From: Desulforhopalus sp.
Lineage (GTDB): Bacteria; Desulfobacterota; Desulfobulbia; Desulfobulbales; Desulfocapsaceae
Assembly (NCBI GenBank): GCA_030247675.1
Contig: JAOTRX010000002.1
Location: forward strand, 62,001 to 126,000
DNA: 64,000 bases
Reading direction: 5' to 3'
Part shown: piece by piece, positions 43,340 through 53,136 of the stretch
Layout: every line of letters begins with the position of its first letter
Position numbering within the stretch: the stretch's first letter is position 1
The notes under the pieces: model-generated
Database searches by the model: none
What the model was told of the DNA's origin: nothing
The model's input: the letters and a program-made list of their open reading frames with translations, nothing else
Program-made: the position numbers and the translations under genes

Positions 43340-44221
43340 ATGGAAAAGTTTCACGGAGCGCTTGTTGCACTTGTGACCCCGTTTATAGACGGTAGATTGG
43401 ATGAGCAGGGGTTGATAGACCTTATTGAGTTTCAGATTGCCGGCGGTACCCATGGCATTGTGCCATGTGGAACCACCGGTGAATCGGCTACTATTTTGTT
43501 TGATGAGCATAAACGGGTTATTGACCTGACCGTTAAAACCGTCAAAGGGCGAGTTCCCGTGGTTGCCGGCACCGGGGCAAACAATACTCTGGAGGCCATC
43601 GAACTCACCGAGAGCGCCAAAGAAAGCGGGGCTGACGCGGTCTTGTCGGTGGTGCCCTATTACAATAAACCGAGTCAGGAGGGGATGTACCTGCACTTCC
43701 GGGAGATTGCCGAAAAAGTTGATATTCCAATGTTTCTCTATAATGTGCCGGGGCGAACGGTGGTGAACATGCTACCGGAAACTGTGGCACGTCTCGCACA
43801 AATCGACAATATCATCGGTATTAAAGAGGCATCCGGTAGCCTGGAGCAGATTTCCGACGTAATTCGTCGTTGCCCGAAGGAATTCATCGTCCTTTCCGGT
43901 GATGATTTTACTTCAATGCCGACAGCTTTTATCGGTGGAAAGGGGGTTATCTCCGTGGTCTCCAATGTCTATCCCCAGGGTATGGCCAAAATGCTTGAGG
44001 CGGCTCTGGTCGGCAATATTGACGAAGCGAATGTGCAGCATTACAAGATGTTCGAACTGATGAAAATGATGTTCATCGAACCCAATCCGGTTCCGGCCAA
44101 AAAGGCATTGGAGTTGATGGGTAAGATTAAGAGTGGGCATCCTCGTTTGCCCCTTGCCCCGATGGGCGCGACAAATCTGGAAAAATTGCAATCGGCGATG
44201 CGGACTATCGGCCTTATATAG
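43340..44221 (+). CDS. dapA: 4-hydroxy-tetrahydrodipicolinate synthase
   Basis: 293-residue class I aldolase condensing pyruvate with aspartate semialdehyde. It has the CGTTGES motif, the catalytic Tyr in YNVPGRTVVN and the Schiff-base lysine in IIGIKEASGS. The ATG at 43340 is preceded by GGGAGGAG, and the N-terminal MEKFHGALVALVTPF is typical. It is followed by dapB after 49 bases. Feedback inhibition by lysine is possible but cannot be judged from sequence alone. Confidence 0.96.
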   Translation: MEKFHGALVALVTPFIDGRLDEQGLIDLIEFQIAGGTHGIVPCGTTGESATILFDEHKRVIDLTVKTVKGRVPVVAGTGANNTLEAIELTESAKESGADAVLSVVPYYNKPSQEGMYLHFREIAEKVDIPMFLYNVPGRTVVNMLPETVARLAQIDNIIGIKEASGSLEQISDVIRRCPKEFIVLSGDDFTSMPTAFIGGKGVISVVSNVYPQGMAKMLEAALVGNIDEANVQHYKMFELMKMMFIEPNPVPAKKALELMGKIKSGHPRLPLAPMGATNLEKLQSAMRTIGLI

Positions 44222-44270
44222 TTCTTTGCGTGGTGATGAACCAGTAATTCAGGCACAGGAGCAGGGGGAT

Positions 44271-45080
44271 ATGACCAAGGTAATCATTGCCGGGGCAGCC
44301 GGCAGGATGGGGCAGCGGGTGGCGTATATGGTCAATCGCCATCCACTGCTGCAATGGACAGCGGGATTTGAGGCGGCGGGGCATTCCGCTGTTGGAAAAG
44401 ACGCCGGGCTGTTGGCCCTTGGTGAGGCGAATGGAGTGATCATTGGTGAGGGTATCGAATCGGTGATCGATAAAGGTGATGTAATAATCGATTTCACCTT
44501 TCACAAGGCGACTATGGAGTTTGCTCGATTAGCTGCAAGGCATGGCCGGGCCATGGTCATTGGTACCACAGGCCTCACACCGGAAAATCTGCTTGAGCTG
44601 AAGGAACTTGCCAAGAACTTTCCCTGTGTTCAGGCCCCTAATATGTCGGTCTGCGTCAATGTCATGATGAAACTGGTGAAAAAAACCGCGGCAATTCTTG
44701 GCGACGACTACGATATCGAGATCATCGAGGCCCATCACAACAAGAAAAAGGATGCACCAAGCGGTACGGCCCTAAAACTTGCCGAAATGGCCGCGGAAGG
44801 AGTGGGCAGAAATCTCAGCGAAGTCGCGGTACTGGAACGGAATGGGATTATCGGCGAGAGAGGAGCTAAAGAGATCGGTATCCAGACGATTCGGGCCGCT
44901 GATATCGTCGGCGAACATACCGTTCTCTTTGCCGGCCCTGGTGAACGGATTGAATTGATTCACCGCGCTCATAGCCGTGACCATTTTGCTCGGGGCGCCG
45001 CCGCCGCGGCAGCCTGGATTGCCGGCAGAGAGTGTGGGCTTTACTCGATGTTTGACGTCCTGGGGCTACAGGATCTTTAG
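44271..45080 (+). CDS. dapB: 4-hydroxy-tetrahydrodipicolinate reductase
   Basis: 269-residue NAD(P)H-dependent reductase. The dinucleotide loop is IIAGAAGRMGQRV and the signature E-A-H-H-N-K-K-K-D-A-P-S-G-T-A substrate site is intact. It follows DapA in lysine/diaminopimelate synthesis. GGAGCAGGGGGAT precedes the ATG at 44271. A short gap of 82 bases leads to folK on the same strand. Confidence 0.96.
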   Translation: MTKVIIAGAAGRMGQRVAYMVNRHPLLQWTAGFEAAGHSAVGKDAGLLALGEANGVIIGEGIESVIDKGDVIIDFTFHKATMEFARLAARHGRAMVIGTTGLTPENLLELKELAKNFPCVQAPNMSVCVNVMMKLVKKTAAILGDDYDIEIIEAHHNKKKDAPSGTALKLAEMAAEGVGRNLSEVAVLERNGIIGERGAKEIGIQTIRAADIVGEHTVLFAGPGERIELIHRAHSRDHFARGAAAAAAWIAGRECGLYSMFDVLGLQDL

Positions 45081-45162
45081 GAACTTGCAGATTGGCTTCT
45101 TGTTTTTTAAGAATTAACTTCGTAAAGATATCTGGGAACTCGTGAGGGCTGGGGCTGTTTGA

Positions 45163-45696
45163 ATGCAATACGAAGTGAAGGCGATCATCGGATTGGGTTC
45201 GAATCTTGGCAACGGACGAACCATTCTTCAGGAGGCTTGGGAATATCTCGGGACTGTTCCAGGCATTCGGCTTGGCGGGCTGTCGCGCCCATATATGACC
45301 GCTCCAGTCGGCATGATCAGCAGGCATTGGTTTACCAACGCTGTGGGGAGCGTTTACACCTTCCTTGAGGCCGGAGATCTTTTACAAAGTCTGCTGGTGA
45401 TTGAGGCAAGGTTTGGTCGCACTCGAGACAACCTGTCTTTTGGGTATCAAGATCGAAGCCTTGACCTCGATTTGTTGTATTACGGTGATGTGGCAACCGA
45501 TAGCCCTGAATTGACCTTGCCGCATCCGCGAATTGCCGACAGACTGTTTGTGCTGGCGCCCCTCGGTGAGGTTGAACCGGAGTTTAGAGATGTGCTCAGT
45601 GGGAAGACCATTACCGAAATGGTTGAAGAACTCCAATCGCGAATTATGTCCGGTCACTTGAAAAATCAGGAAATTATTGTTGGGAGCTGGGATTGA
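45163..45696 (+). CDS. folK: 2-amino-4-hydroxy-6-hydroxymethyldihydropteridine pyrophosphokinase
   Basis: 177-residue HPPK that pyrophosphorylates the pterin in folate synthesis. The N-terminal GLGSNLGNGRTILQEAW and SRPYMTAPVGM, followed by IEARFGRTRDN and the metal-binding DRSLDLDLLYYGD with HPRIADRLFVLAPL, are all canonical. It lies at the end of the dap block; no other folate gene is adjacent. Confidence 0.95.
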   Translation: MQYEVKAIIGLGSNLGNGRTILQEAWEYLGTVPGIRLGGLSRPYMTAPVGMISRHWFTNAVGSVYTFLEAGDLLQSLLVIEARFGRTRDNLSFGYQDRSLDLDLLYYGDVATDSPELTLPHPRIADRLFVLAPLGEVEPEFRDVLSGKTITEMVEELQSRIMSGHLKNQEIIVGSWD

Positions 45697-45787
45697 AGGC
45701 GCATGGTTGCGAGAGCTTTTTACTTGTATGCCAACAGCAATGATGCGGTGAATATCACTTTATGAGAAATCCAACCTCGAGGAAATT

Positions 45788-46063
45788 TTGACACCACTGC
45801 GGATTATTATCCTTATTGCCCTCGTCTACATCGCTTACAGAGTGATTTTTGCGAAGGGAAGGTCATTGGGTGCGGGGGGAAAAATGCGCGGCACCAGGCC
45901 AGTGGATGCTCCTGTCGCTGATACCTTGGAGGAGGACCCGGTCTGCAAGAAACTTGTACCGAGTCGCCAGGCTGTGCAGATAGAGTGGCGGGGGGAAAAA
46001 ATGTATTTTTGCAGCCAGAAGTGTTGCAATACCTTTAGAATCAAACAAGGAGAAAATGAATGA
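45788..46063 (+). CDS. Small membrane-anchored TRASH/YHS-like protein
   Basis: 91-residue protein: one N-terminal membrane segment (about 4-22), a basic Gly-rich linker, then a compact domain with D-P-V-C-K-K-L-V-P (about 51-59) and [12 protein letters not shown] (about 72-83), the pattern of metal-binding YHS/TRASH fingers that bind copper or other metals. It starts with TTG (45788), supported by GAGGA five bases upstream. Its stop overlaps the ATG of the transaldolase gene (ATGA), implying coupled translation. Similar PP0621-like proteins are usually uncharacterised. Confidence 0.75.
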   Translation: MTPLRIIILIALVYIAYRVIFAKGRSLGAGGKMRGTRPVDAPVADTLEEDPVCKKLVPSRQAVQIEWRGEKMYFCSQKCCNTFRIKQGENE

Positions 46064-46704
46064 AGTTCTTTATCGATACCGCCAACTTAGAAGAGATAAA
46101 AAAAGGTGTTGAGATGGGCATGGTGGATGGAGTCACTACTAATCCATCACTGATAGCCAGAGAAAACAAGCCTTTTGAAGAGATCATCGCTGAGATCTGC
46201 AAGCTGGTCGATGGACCGGTAAGTGCAGAAGTGGTGAGCCTTCAGGCAGAGGGGATGCTCGAGGAAGCGCGCAAACTTGCCAAACTTGCTGAAAATATCG
46301 TTATCAAAATTCCGATGATCGTCGAAGGTCTGAAGGCCGTAAAGAAGCTCAGTGCTGAAGGGATTAAAACCAACGTTACCTTGGTTTTTTCGGCGGCACA
46401 GGCTCTGTTGGCTGCTAAGGCAGGGGCGACGTATGTCAGCCCTTTTGTCGGCCGTCTAGACGATATCGGCAATCCGGGAATGGAATTGATCAGTGACATC
46501 GTTTCCATTTACGATAACTATGGCTACCAGAGCGAGATCATTGTGGCAAGTGTCAGGAGTCCTCAGCATGTGCTGGATGCGGCCCTCATAGGTGCTGACA
46601 TCGCGACAATTCCTTTTAAGGTCATCGCGCAACTTGCCAAACATCCGCTAACTGATATTGGTATCGAGCAGTTTCTTGCCGATTGGGAAAAGAGAAAAAA
46701 ATAG
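46060..46704 (+). CDS. Transaldolase / fructose-6-phosphate aldolase family
   Basis: 214-residue short-form transaldolase (TalC/FSA type). It opens with [16 protein letters not shown], then [13 protein letters not shown]; the Schiff-base lysine sits in IVIKIPM, and the phosphate-binding end has [14 protein letters not shown] and [17 protein letters not shown]. It acts in the non-oxidative pentose phosphate pathway or as fructose-6-phosphate aldolase; sequence does not separate the two safely. It is coupled to the small gene before it and abuts the next gene without any gap. Confidence 0.93.
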   Translation: MKFFIDTANLEEIKKGVEMGMVDGVTTNPSLIARENKPFEEIIAEICKLVDGPVSAEVVSLQAEGMLEEARKLAKLAENIVIKIPMIVEGLKAVKKLSAEGIKTNVTLVFSAAQALLAAKAGATYVSPFVGRLDDIGNPGMELISDIVSIYDNYGYQSEIIVASVRSPQHVLDAALIGADIATIPFKVIAQLAKHPLTDIGIEQFLADWEKRKK

Positions 46705-47382
46705 ATGAAGAATAATCTGACCGAGCGGTTGCATCGCCACGCATTCTTTCAGGGCTTGGCAAGACTTTTTGTCCTTGCTGCCCTGAGCACGATAGCGGTT
46801 GGCCCACTGGAGGCCAGGGGGTCGATGTATATCTGCCGTGGGAAATCGGGGGCGATGAACTTTACTAACGCCCCAGTCGGTTCGAACTGTCAGATATATT
46901 CCCTGACCCAGGATACTGGCTTCAGTGCATCGTTTGGTAGTGGCGGTGGCGGTGGCGGTGATTCGAAAATGTATGATATGGATATCCACCGCATCGGCCG
47001 CCGCTATCAGGTCGATCCACCACTTATAAAGGCGATTATTCTTGCCGAATCCGATTTTGATCACCGGGCAGTGTCGCGGAAGGGGGCCTTGGGACTGATG
47101 CAGCTGATGCCCGAGACTGCACGTGAGCTGCGGGTAGGCAACCCATTCAATCCACGGGAAAATATTGATGGAGGAACCCGGTATCTGCGGCAACTTCTCG
47201 ATAACTTCAATGGCAATTTGAGCTTATCACTGGCTGCTTACAACGCCGGGCCGGGACTGGTATCGCGAACCGGTGGCGTCCCGGATATCCCGGAGACACA
47301 ACAATATGTGACGAAGGTGTTAAAGCATTATAAGGAATACAAACGGGTGAAAGGTATCTCACCACTCTTGGTGAAGGAGTGA
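46705..47382 (+). CDS. Lytic transglycosylase with DUF4124-like N-terminus
   Basis: 225-residue secreted SLT-family lytic transglycosylase. A signal peptide (about 8-38) precedes a short DUF4124-like part (SMYICRGKSGAMNFTN), then a Gly-rich linker (about 74-82), then the catalytic domain with AESDFDHRAVSRKGALGLMQ (catalytic Glu113), MPETARELRV and the SLAAYNAGPG motif. It cleaves peptidoglycan with formation of anhydromuramyl ends. The ATG directly follows the transaldolase stop, so transcription and probably translation are linked. Confidence 0.92.
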   Translation: MKNNLTERLHRHAFFQGLARLFVLAALSTIAVGPLEARGSMYICRGKSGAMNFTNAPVGSNCQIYSLTQDTGFSASFGSGGGGGGDSKMYDMDIHRIGRRYQVDPPLIKAIILAESDFDHRAVSRKGALGLMQLMPETARELRVGNPFNPRENIDGGTRYLRQLLDNFNGNLSLSLAAYNAGPGLVSRTGGVPDIPETQQYVTKVLKHYKEYKRVKGISPLLVKE

Positions 47383-47513
47383 GCTACGAGGACTACACCT
47401 GGTGGCCTTTTTGATGGTTTCGAAACATCGCTAATAATTGGCGAAAACTATACTAGTTACGAAAGAAAATCTAATGAGAAGACCCTGGCAGGATTTGTTT
47501 TGGGAGAAAAGTA

Positions 47514-47774
47514 ATGGGTGAGATGCAACAGGCTCTTGAAAAAATACAACCGGCAGCCTCGCTGGATGTGCAGGGACTCAACTGCCCCCTCCCGCTCCTG
47601 CGGATTAAAAAAAGACTGGCTAAACTAGCAATAGGCGAAGTGTTACTGGTTGTAGGTGCCAAGCCCTCATCGCATCTTGATATTTATGGTTGGTGCGAGC
47701 GGGTGGGACATATGTATCTGGGGGAAAAGGAAGAATTCGGTCAATTAAGCTTTTTTATTAAACGATGCAGCTAG
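47514..47774 (+). CDS. TusA/SirA family sulfur-carrier-like protein
   Basis: 86-residue TusA-fold protein. The signature LDVQGLNCPLPLLRIKKRL has the conserved C-P-x-P cysteine (about residue 23). Members carry persulfide sulfur for tRNA thiolation, molybdenum cofactor, or dissimilatory sulfur metabolism. It stands alone 131 bases after the transglycosylase gene and converges with the nuo operon, so the partner cannot be deduced. Confidence 0.9.
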   Translation: MGEMQQALEKIQPAASLDVQGLNCPLPLLRIKKRLAKLAIGEVLLVVGAKPSSHLDIYGWCERVGHMYLGEKEEFGQLSFFIKRCS

Positions 47775-47956
47775 GCCTAATGCGCTAGAATAAAAAAATA
47801 TATTTGTAATCCGAATGATTCGAGGGAAGAATGGAGCATATACAATTCTCTCAGGTCAATTTCCTCTCACTTTGTTCTCATTCTTGATTAATAGTCGTTC
47901 TGCTGTAACTGCCGCCTCCCCCCGTATTGCCCTTGCTTCCCTCTTTGCGAAATCAG

Positions 47957-49375
47957 CTACATAACGATAGGATACACTCCTAAAATAAAAACACAGGCAG
48001 CCAGAAAGAAGGTACCGGCAGTTGCGAAGCACGACCCATCGGTTTCAAAGTTTTCCACAGCATCGTGAAAATACATATTGATGACCAGCCGAAGGTAGTA
48101 CCACATTGACAGGATGCTGCTGACGATGCCGAGCACTGCAAGGGTTATTTCCCCTGCCGATATGGCACTGGTGATGATGTAGAATTTTCCCATAAATCCA
48201 GCTGTGGGGGGGATTCCGGCCATCGAGAGAAGAAAGACAGTGATGGCCGCAGCTGAATACGGCCGCACTTTGGCAAGCCCTTTAAAGTCATCAAAGGTCG
48301 ATCTTCTCTCTCCGCTGCCCCCAAGGTAGGCAAGCGCGGCGAACATTCCCAGAGTGCCGGCGGCGTAGGCCGCCAGGTAATAGGCTATTACGCTGCCAGT
48401 GAATTGCTCGGTGTTTATGGCAACCAAGGCGATAAGCAGATAGCCGGAATGGACGATACCGGAGGCAGCCAGCATCCTTTTAAGATTGCTTTGGCCGATG
48501 GCGATAAGGTTGCCACCGAACATCGTGAATACGGAGACGTAAAAGAGAAATGTCACCCAGGTGCCGTGCAGTCCGCTGCTTTGGGCAAGGAGGTTGGCAA
48601 AAACGGTGAAGATTGCGGTTTTGAGAGCCGTGGCCATAAATCCAGTAACTGGGGTAGAGGCACCATCATAGACGTCGATAACCCAGGCATGGAAGGGGAA
48701 GGCGGCAGCTTTAAAAAGAAGTCCCACGATAATAAAGAAGACACCACCGAGGAGAAGAGGGGATGTTGCAGAATGGCTTAGGCAGTATGTTCCGATATCG
48801 ATAAATTTGGTGCTCTTCACTCCACCATAAATGAGTGCCGACCCCATGGTAAAAAATGCGCCGGCAAAGGCCCCGAGCATGAGGTATTTGAGAACCGCCT
48901 CCGCCCCTTTGACATTGGCCCGGTCATATCCGACAAGGATATAGATTGCCAGGGACATAATCTCCAGAGCGATAAAACTGGTCATGAGCTCCTGAGACAA
49001 AGTGAGCAACAGCATGCCACAGGCTCCAAACATCATGACCGCGTAAAACTCCAGGGAGCAGAACAGGTTGACTTTGAAATAGGAGTGACTGGTCATTGCC
49101 GTAAAAAAACCGCAGGCAAGGATGATTAGTCCGGCCGCAGAGGTAAAGTCGCTCACCACTAACATACCGTTAAAGACATCACTGTAGGCAGCAGTCGCCG
49201 GACCTCCCCCAACCAGCAGCTGGACTAAAAATGCTACGGCAAATATACCCATGCTCAGATGGGCGGCCGTCTCAAGACGACTTTTTTCAAAAGCGGCAAG
49301 GAGCATCAAGAGGATGGCTCCTGTGCAGATGACGATCAGAGGGAGCAATGACAGAAAATCATTCATAATGGTCAC
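47957..49375 (-). CDS. nuoN: NADH-quinone oxidoreductase subunit N
   Basis: 472-residue antiporter-like membrane subunit of complex I, with about fourteen hydrophobic segments. Family blocks are SLAIYILVGYDRANVKGAEA, KYLMLGAFAGAFFTMG and FLLSMAGIPPTAGFMGKFYI, which contains the lysine-rich proton channel region typical of NuoN. It is the last gene of the operon. The start is GTG (49375, AAGG four bases before) or ATG (49366); both are possible. Confidence 0.95.
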   Translation of the reverse strand: MTIMNDFLSLLPLIVICTGAILLMLLAAFEKSRLETAAHLSMGIFAVAFLVQLLVGGGPATAAYSDVFNGMLVVSDFTSAAGLIILACGFFTAMTSHSYFKVNLFCSLEFYAVMMFGACGMLLLTLSQELMTSFIALEIMSLAIYILVGYDRANVKGAEAVLKYLMLGAFAGAFFTMGSALIYGGVKSTKFIDIGTYCLSHSATSPLLLGGVFFIIVGLLFKAAAFPFHAWVIDVYDGASTPVTGFMATALKTAIFTVFANLLAQSSGLHGTWVTFLFYVSVFTMFGGNLIAIGQSNLKRMLAASGIVHSGYLLIALVAINTEQFTGSVIAYYLAAYAAGTLGMFAALAYLGGSGERRSTFDDFKGLAKVRPYSAAAITVFLLSMAGIPPTAGFMGKFYIITSAISAGEITLAVLGIVSSILSMWYYLRLVINMYFHDAVENFETDGSCFATAGTFFLAACVFILGVYPIVM

Positions 49376-49381
49376 AGAGCC

Positions 49382-50908
49382 TTAGTTCTTTTGATAATTG
49401 GGCGTTGAGGTCCGAGGCCTTGCTGTTGAAGCCAGGGCGTTAGGCGCGGTATTTGTGGCTGCTGCAATATGCTGCTGGACGGTGGGTTCAATCCTCTTAA
49501 GGAATGGTTGAGGGAAAATTCCCATTGCCAGGATAAGTAGAATCACCGGTAAAAAGGTCAGGGCCTCGGTTAGAGAGAGGTCTTGAAATTTATCGGTCTG
49601 TTCCTTTGGCTTCTCGAAGAAGACTCTCTGGAACATCCACAGCATGTAACATACACCGATTATCAGCGAGGTCCCCGCCAGAAAGCCTATGAATCCACTG
49701 AATTTGATTGCTCCGAGGATGATAAGAAATTCACCTATAAAACCGCTGGTGCCCGGCAAGCCCATCGAGGCGAGCATGGCGATCGCAAAAAACGTGGCAA
49801 AGATTGGCGCCCGATAGGCGATTCCGCCAAGTTCAGCGATTTCTCGGGTTTGCAAACGTTCTTCCATGAGACCAATAAAGAGAAACAGTATGCCAGTACT
49901 GGTGGCGTGAGCGGCAATCTGGAAAAGGCTACCGGTTAGGGCCTGGGTATTCATGCAGAAGACCCCGAGAGCGATAATGCCCATGTGTGAGGCTGAAGAA
50001 AAAGCAAGCATGCGTTTCAGGTCTTTTTGGGCAATTGCGGCAAGCCCGCAGTAAATCATGCCGACAACCCCGGCAAATGACAGCAAAACCGCAAAACGGG
50101 CCAATTCAAGCTCAAAAACCGGAACGACAAAACGAATCACCCCGTAGACGCCGATCTTGGCCATTATTGCTGAGAGAACGAAGGTCGTTGCGTTCGGTGC
50201 CTCGGTATAGGCGTCAGGCAGCCAGGTGTGAAAAGGGAATAGGGGTATCTTGATTGCAAAGGCAATCATCATCATGAAAAAGGCCAGAACAGCGTAGCCT
50301 CCTCCCAGTTCAAGGCTACTGAGCTGAATGATATCGAAGGTCCAGAAGCCGAACTGTTCATGGTGGGCAACACCAACGTAAACAAGCCCGGCGAGCATGA
50401 GCAGCGAACCGGAAATGGTGTACAGGGTGATCTTTAAGGTTGCCGGCAGGCGATTCGGCCCGCCATAGATGCCGATCATGAAAAAGATCGGTAACAGCAT
50501 GATCTCCCAAAAAATATAGAAGAGGATTAAATCGGTAGCGCAGATGGCCCCGATCATCGCCCCTTGGGTGATCAGGAGGTTGCCGTAAAAGCCCTTTTCT
50601 CTTATCGAAAGAATGCAAAAAACCATGGGAAAAAGTACTGACCCGGCCATTAGTACGAGAAGACTGATGCCATCAACGCCAAGGCCGTAGCGAATTCCCA
50701 GCGATTCGACCCACGCTCTGTTTTCAACAAACTCCATAGCACCGCTGCCCTGAAAACCAAGAAACAACTCAATGCCGATGAGAAGAACGATCATGGCTAC
50801 AACACCACCGGAGAAACGGGCTGCCTTGTTGCCGATTGGCAAGGCAAGGATGCTTATTCCGGCAAGGATCGGTAGAAAGATCATGAATGAAAGGGCATAT
50901 TCGAACAT
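49382..50908 (-). CDS. nuoM: NADH-quinone oxidoreductase subunit M
   Basis: 508-residue antiporter-like proton-pumping subunit. Visible are the YGLGVDGISLLVLM motif, IKIPLFPFHTWLPDAYTEAP, the lysine-bearing KDLKRMLAFSSASHMG and MLASMGLPGTSGFIGEFLI. It forms the middle of the membrane arm between NuoL and NuoN. Seven residues of Pro/Thr-rich tail follow the last helix. Six bases separate it from nuoN. Confidence 0.96.
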   Translation of the reverse strand: MFEYALSFMIFLPILAGISILALPIGNKAARFSGGVVAMIVLLIGIELFLGFQGSGAMEFVENRAWVESLGIRYGLGVDGISLLVLMAGSVLFPMVFCILSIREKGFYGNLLITQGAMIGAICATDLILFYIFWEIMLLPIFFMIGIYGGPNRLPATLKITLYTISGSLLMLAGLVYVGVAHHEQFGFWTFDIIQLSSLELGGGYAVLAFFMMMIAFAIKIPLFPFHTWLPDAYTEAPNATTFVLSAIMAKIGVYGVIRFVVPVFELELARFAVLLSFAGVVGMIYCGLAAIAQKDLKRMLAFSSASHMGIIALGVFCMNTQALTGSLFQIAAHATSTGILFLFIGLMEERLQTREIAELGGIAYRAPIFATFFAIAMLASMGLPGTSGFIGEFLIILGAIKFSGFIGFLAGTSLIIGVCYMLWMFQRVFFEKPKEQTDKFQDLSLTEALTFLPVILLILAMGIFPQPFLKRIEPTVQQHIAAATNTAPNALASTARPRTSTPNYQKN

Positions 50909-50921
50909 TCTGGCACCTTAC

Positions 50922-52835
50922 CTAGTTGATCGTTTTCGATAAGAAAAGGCTCATGAGACTCAGGCCGATGACCATGTAAATTGCGTAAACCCTCACATAG
51001 CCCACTTGCAATATTTTGAAGGCCTTACCGGCCTTGCGATACAGCCAGATGGAAGCCTTGACATGGCTATCGGTGACATGCGGCTCCAAAAGTCTGGAGA
51101 TAAGACTGCCGATGGCCTTATAGGGCTGGACAAAAGCGGCATTGTAGATCTCATCGACATAAAATTTGTGGTAGGCGAACTTCCTGAGACCAGTGAATTC
51201 CGTCTCAGTAGCCCCTTGACCGAATTTTCTATAAGCGATGGTTATACCAATGGCGAAGGCTGCGACGCTTGTGGCTATTGCAAGCAGCTCAAGCCATACG
51301 GAGGCGTGGGGGTGCTGTTCAGTCAAACTTGGTGCCAGCCAGTGGCTCACCCCAAGACTGCCGCCAAAGATGCCAGGCAAATTAAAAAATCCCGCGAAGA
51401 TGGCACCAACAGCCAGCACCACTAAGGGAACGGTCATCACCTTGGGTGATTCATGAGCGTGGGCAAAAGATTCCGGGACACGGGGTGCACCATGAAAAAC
51501 CAGGAAGATCATGCGAAAGGTATAAAAAGCAGTTAATCCAGCCACGAGAACACCGATCACCCAGATACCGGTATGGCCAGTAGCCAAGGCCGAAAACAGT
51601 ATTTCGTCCTTGCTGAAGAATCCGGAAAAGGGAGGGCAACCGGCCAGTGCGAAGGCACCAACCACCATGGTCCAGTAGGTTGTCGGCATTTTGTCCTTCA
51701 GGCCGCCCATCTTCCAGATATCCTGTTCATGGTGCAGGGCGTAGATGACTGAACCAGCTCCAAGAAACAGCAGAGCTTTGAAAAAGGCATGAGTGAAGAC
51801 GTGAAAGATACCAGCTGAATATGCTGCCACCCCGACGCCCGCGAACATGTAGCCGAGCTGGCTGACCGTCGAATAAGCGAGGATCTTCTTGATATCTTTT
51901 TGAAAAAGGCCAAAGATTGCGGCAAGCAAGGCGGTTAGGATACCAACCCAGGCGACAATCGATCCTGCAATAGGATATGGAGTATAAAGGAAACTGAAGC
52001 GGGCGACCATATAGACACCGGCCGTAACCATGGTAGCCGCATGGATCAGCGCCGAGACAGGGGTCGGGCCGGCCATGGCGTCAGGTAGCCAGACATACAG
52101 GGGGATCTGCGCTGACTTGCCGCAGGCACCGACAAAGAGTAAGAGACAAATAGCCACGCCAACCCCAGGTGGTATGTCGGCTACGTTGGCTTTTAAGGAA
52201 AGATAGTCAAAGCCGTCGGCACCGATGGCCCAAAAGAGATACGCCATGCCGAGCACAAAACCGAGATCGCCAATGCGGTTGACAATAAAGGCTTTGTTGC
52301 CGGCCTGGACGTTGGCTGTGTCCTTACTGTAGAAGCTGATTAGCAGGTAGGAGCAAAGCCCGACACCCTCCCAGCCGACAAACATGACTACCGGACCGTT
52401 GCCGAGCACGAGAAGAAGCATCGATCCGAGGAAGAGATTCATGTAGGCGAAAAACTTGCCGAAGTTTTCGTCTCCCGCCATATAACCTACTGAATAAATA
52501 TGGATCAACGAACCGATAAGGGTGACGAAAAGGAGCATCAGCGAGCTCAGTGGATCGGCCAGAAATGCCATATCGACATGCAGCTCGCCGACGGCAAACC
52601 AGGTGAAGGCGGTGTGGGTAAGGAAACGCTCTGCGGCCGGCAATCCCTTTAACTGGAAAAAGACCATGCAGGCCATGAAGAAGGCAAGGATCGGTCCCAC
52701 ACAGGCCAGGGTGCCGTAAAGTATCTCAGGGAGTGGGGTTTTCCTGCAGGTGAACATGTGCAGCAGACCGATAACCAGTGCTCCAAGTAGCGGCAGGAGC
52801 GGTATAAGTCCTAGATATGTAACACTATGTTCCAT
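50922..52835 (-). CDS. nuoL: NADH-quinone oxidoreductase subunit L
   Basis: 637-residue distal proton-pumping subunit with its C-terminal lateral helix. Key blocks are FLADPLSSLMLLFVTLIGSL, FVGWEGVGLCSYLLI, the family's GKSAQIPLYVWLPDAMAGPT with VSALIHAATMVTAGVY, and KDIKKILAYSTVSQLGYM. The C-terminal ~150 residues include the long amphipathic helix and end in a membrane anchor. Thirteen bases separate it from nuoM and four from nuoK. Confidence 0.97.
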   Translation of the reverse strand: MEHSVTYLGLIPLLPLLGALVIGLLHMFTCRKTPLPEILYGTLACVGPILAFFMACMVFFQLKGLPAAERFLTHTAFTWFAVGELHVDMAFLADPLSSLMLLFVTLIGSLIHIYSVGYMAGDENFGKFFAYMNLFLGSMLLLVLGNGPVVMFVGWEGVGLCSYLLISFYSKDTANVQAGNKAFIVNRIGDLGFVLGMAYLFWAIGADGFDYLSLKANVADIPPGVGVAICLLLFVGACGKSAQIPLYVWLPDAMAGPTPVSALIHAATMVTAGVYMVARFSFLYTPYPIAGSIVAWVGILTALLAAIFGLFQKDIKKILAYSTVSQLGYMFAGVGVAAYSAGIFHVFTHAFFKALLFLGAGSVIYALHHEQDIWKMGGLKDKMPTTYWTMVVGAFALAGCPPFSGFFSKDEILFSALATGHTGIWVIGVLVAGLTAFYTFRMIFLVFHGAPRVPESFAHAHESPKVMTVPLVVLAVGAIFAGFFNLPGIFGGSLGVSHWLAPSLTEQHPHASVWLELLAIATSVAAFAIGITIAYRKFGQGATETEFTGLRKFAYHKFYVDEIYNAAFVQPYKAIGSLISRLLEPHVTDSHVKASIWLYRKAGKAFKILQVGYVRVYAIYMVIGLSLMSLFLSKTIN

Positions 52836-52839
52836 ATTA

Positions 52840-53136
52840 TCACCCTTTTAACAGGCTGAATACGTTGGTGTCCAGCTTGCCCTTATGCTTGTGCAGGAGA
52901 ATGACCACGGCAAGTGCCAGAGCCGCTTCCGCTGCGGCAACGGCCATAACCATCAGGGCCAAAACATGACCATCCATACTCTCATGCAGTCGTGAGAAGG
53001 TAATGAAGGCAAGGTTTGCCGCATTCAACATGAGCTCTATAGACATGAAAACGGTGAAGACGTTACGTCTGGTAATGACTCCGAGAATGCCCAGACAAAA
53101 GAGAATGATGCTGAGTATGAGATAGTCCTGGATCAT
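52840..53136 (-). CDS. nuoK: NADH-quinone oxidoreductase subunit K
   Basis: 98-residue three-helix subunit, normal size. It has [18 protein letters not shown] with the conserved glutamate of helix 2 and [18 protein letters not shown] with the second glutamate of helix 3, both needed for proton transfer. The start overlaps the nuoJ stop by four bases. Confidence 0.96.
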   Translation of the reverse strand: MIQDYLILSIILFCLGILGVITRRNVFTVFMSIELMLNAANLAFITFSRLHESMDGHVLALMVMAVAAAEAALALAVVILLHKHKGKLDTNVFSLLKG

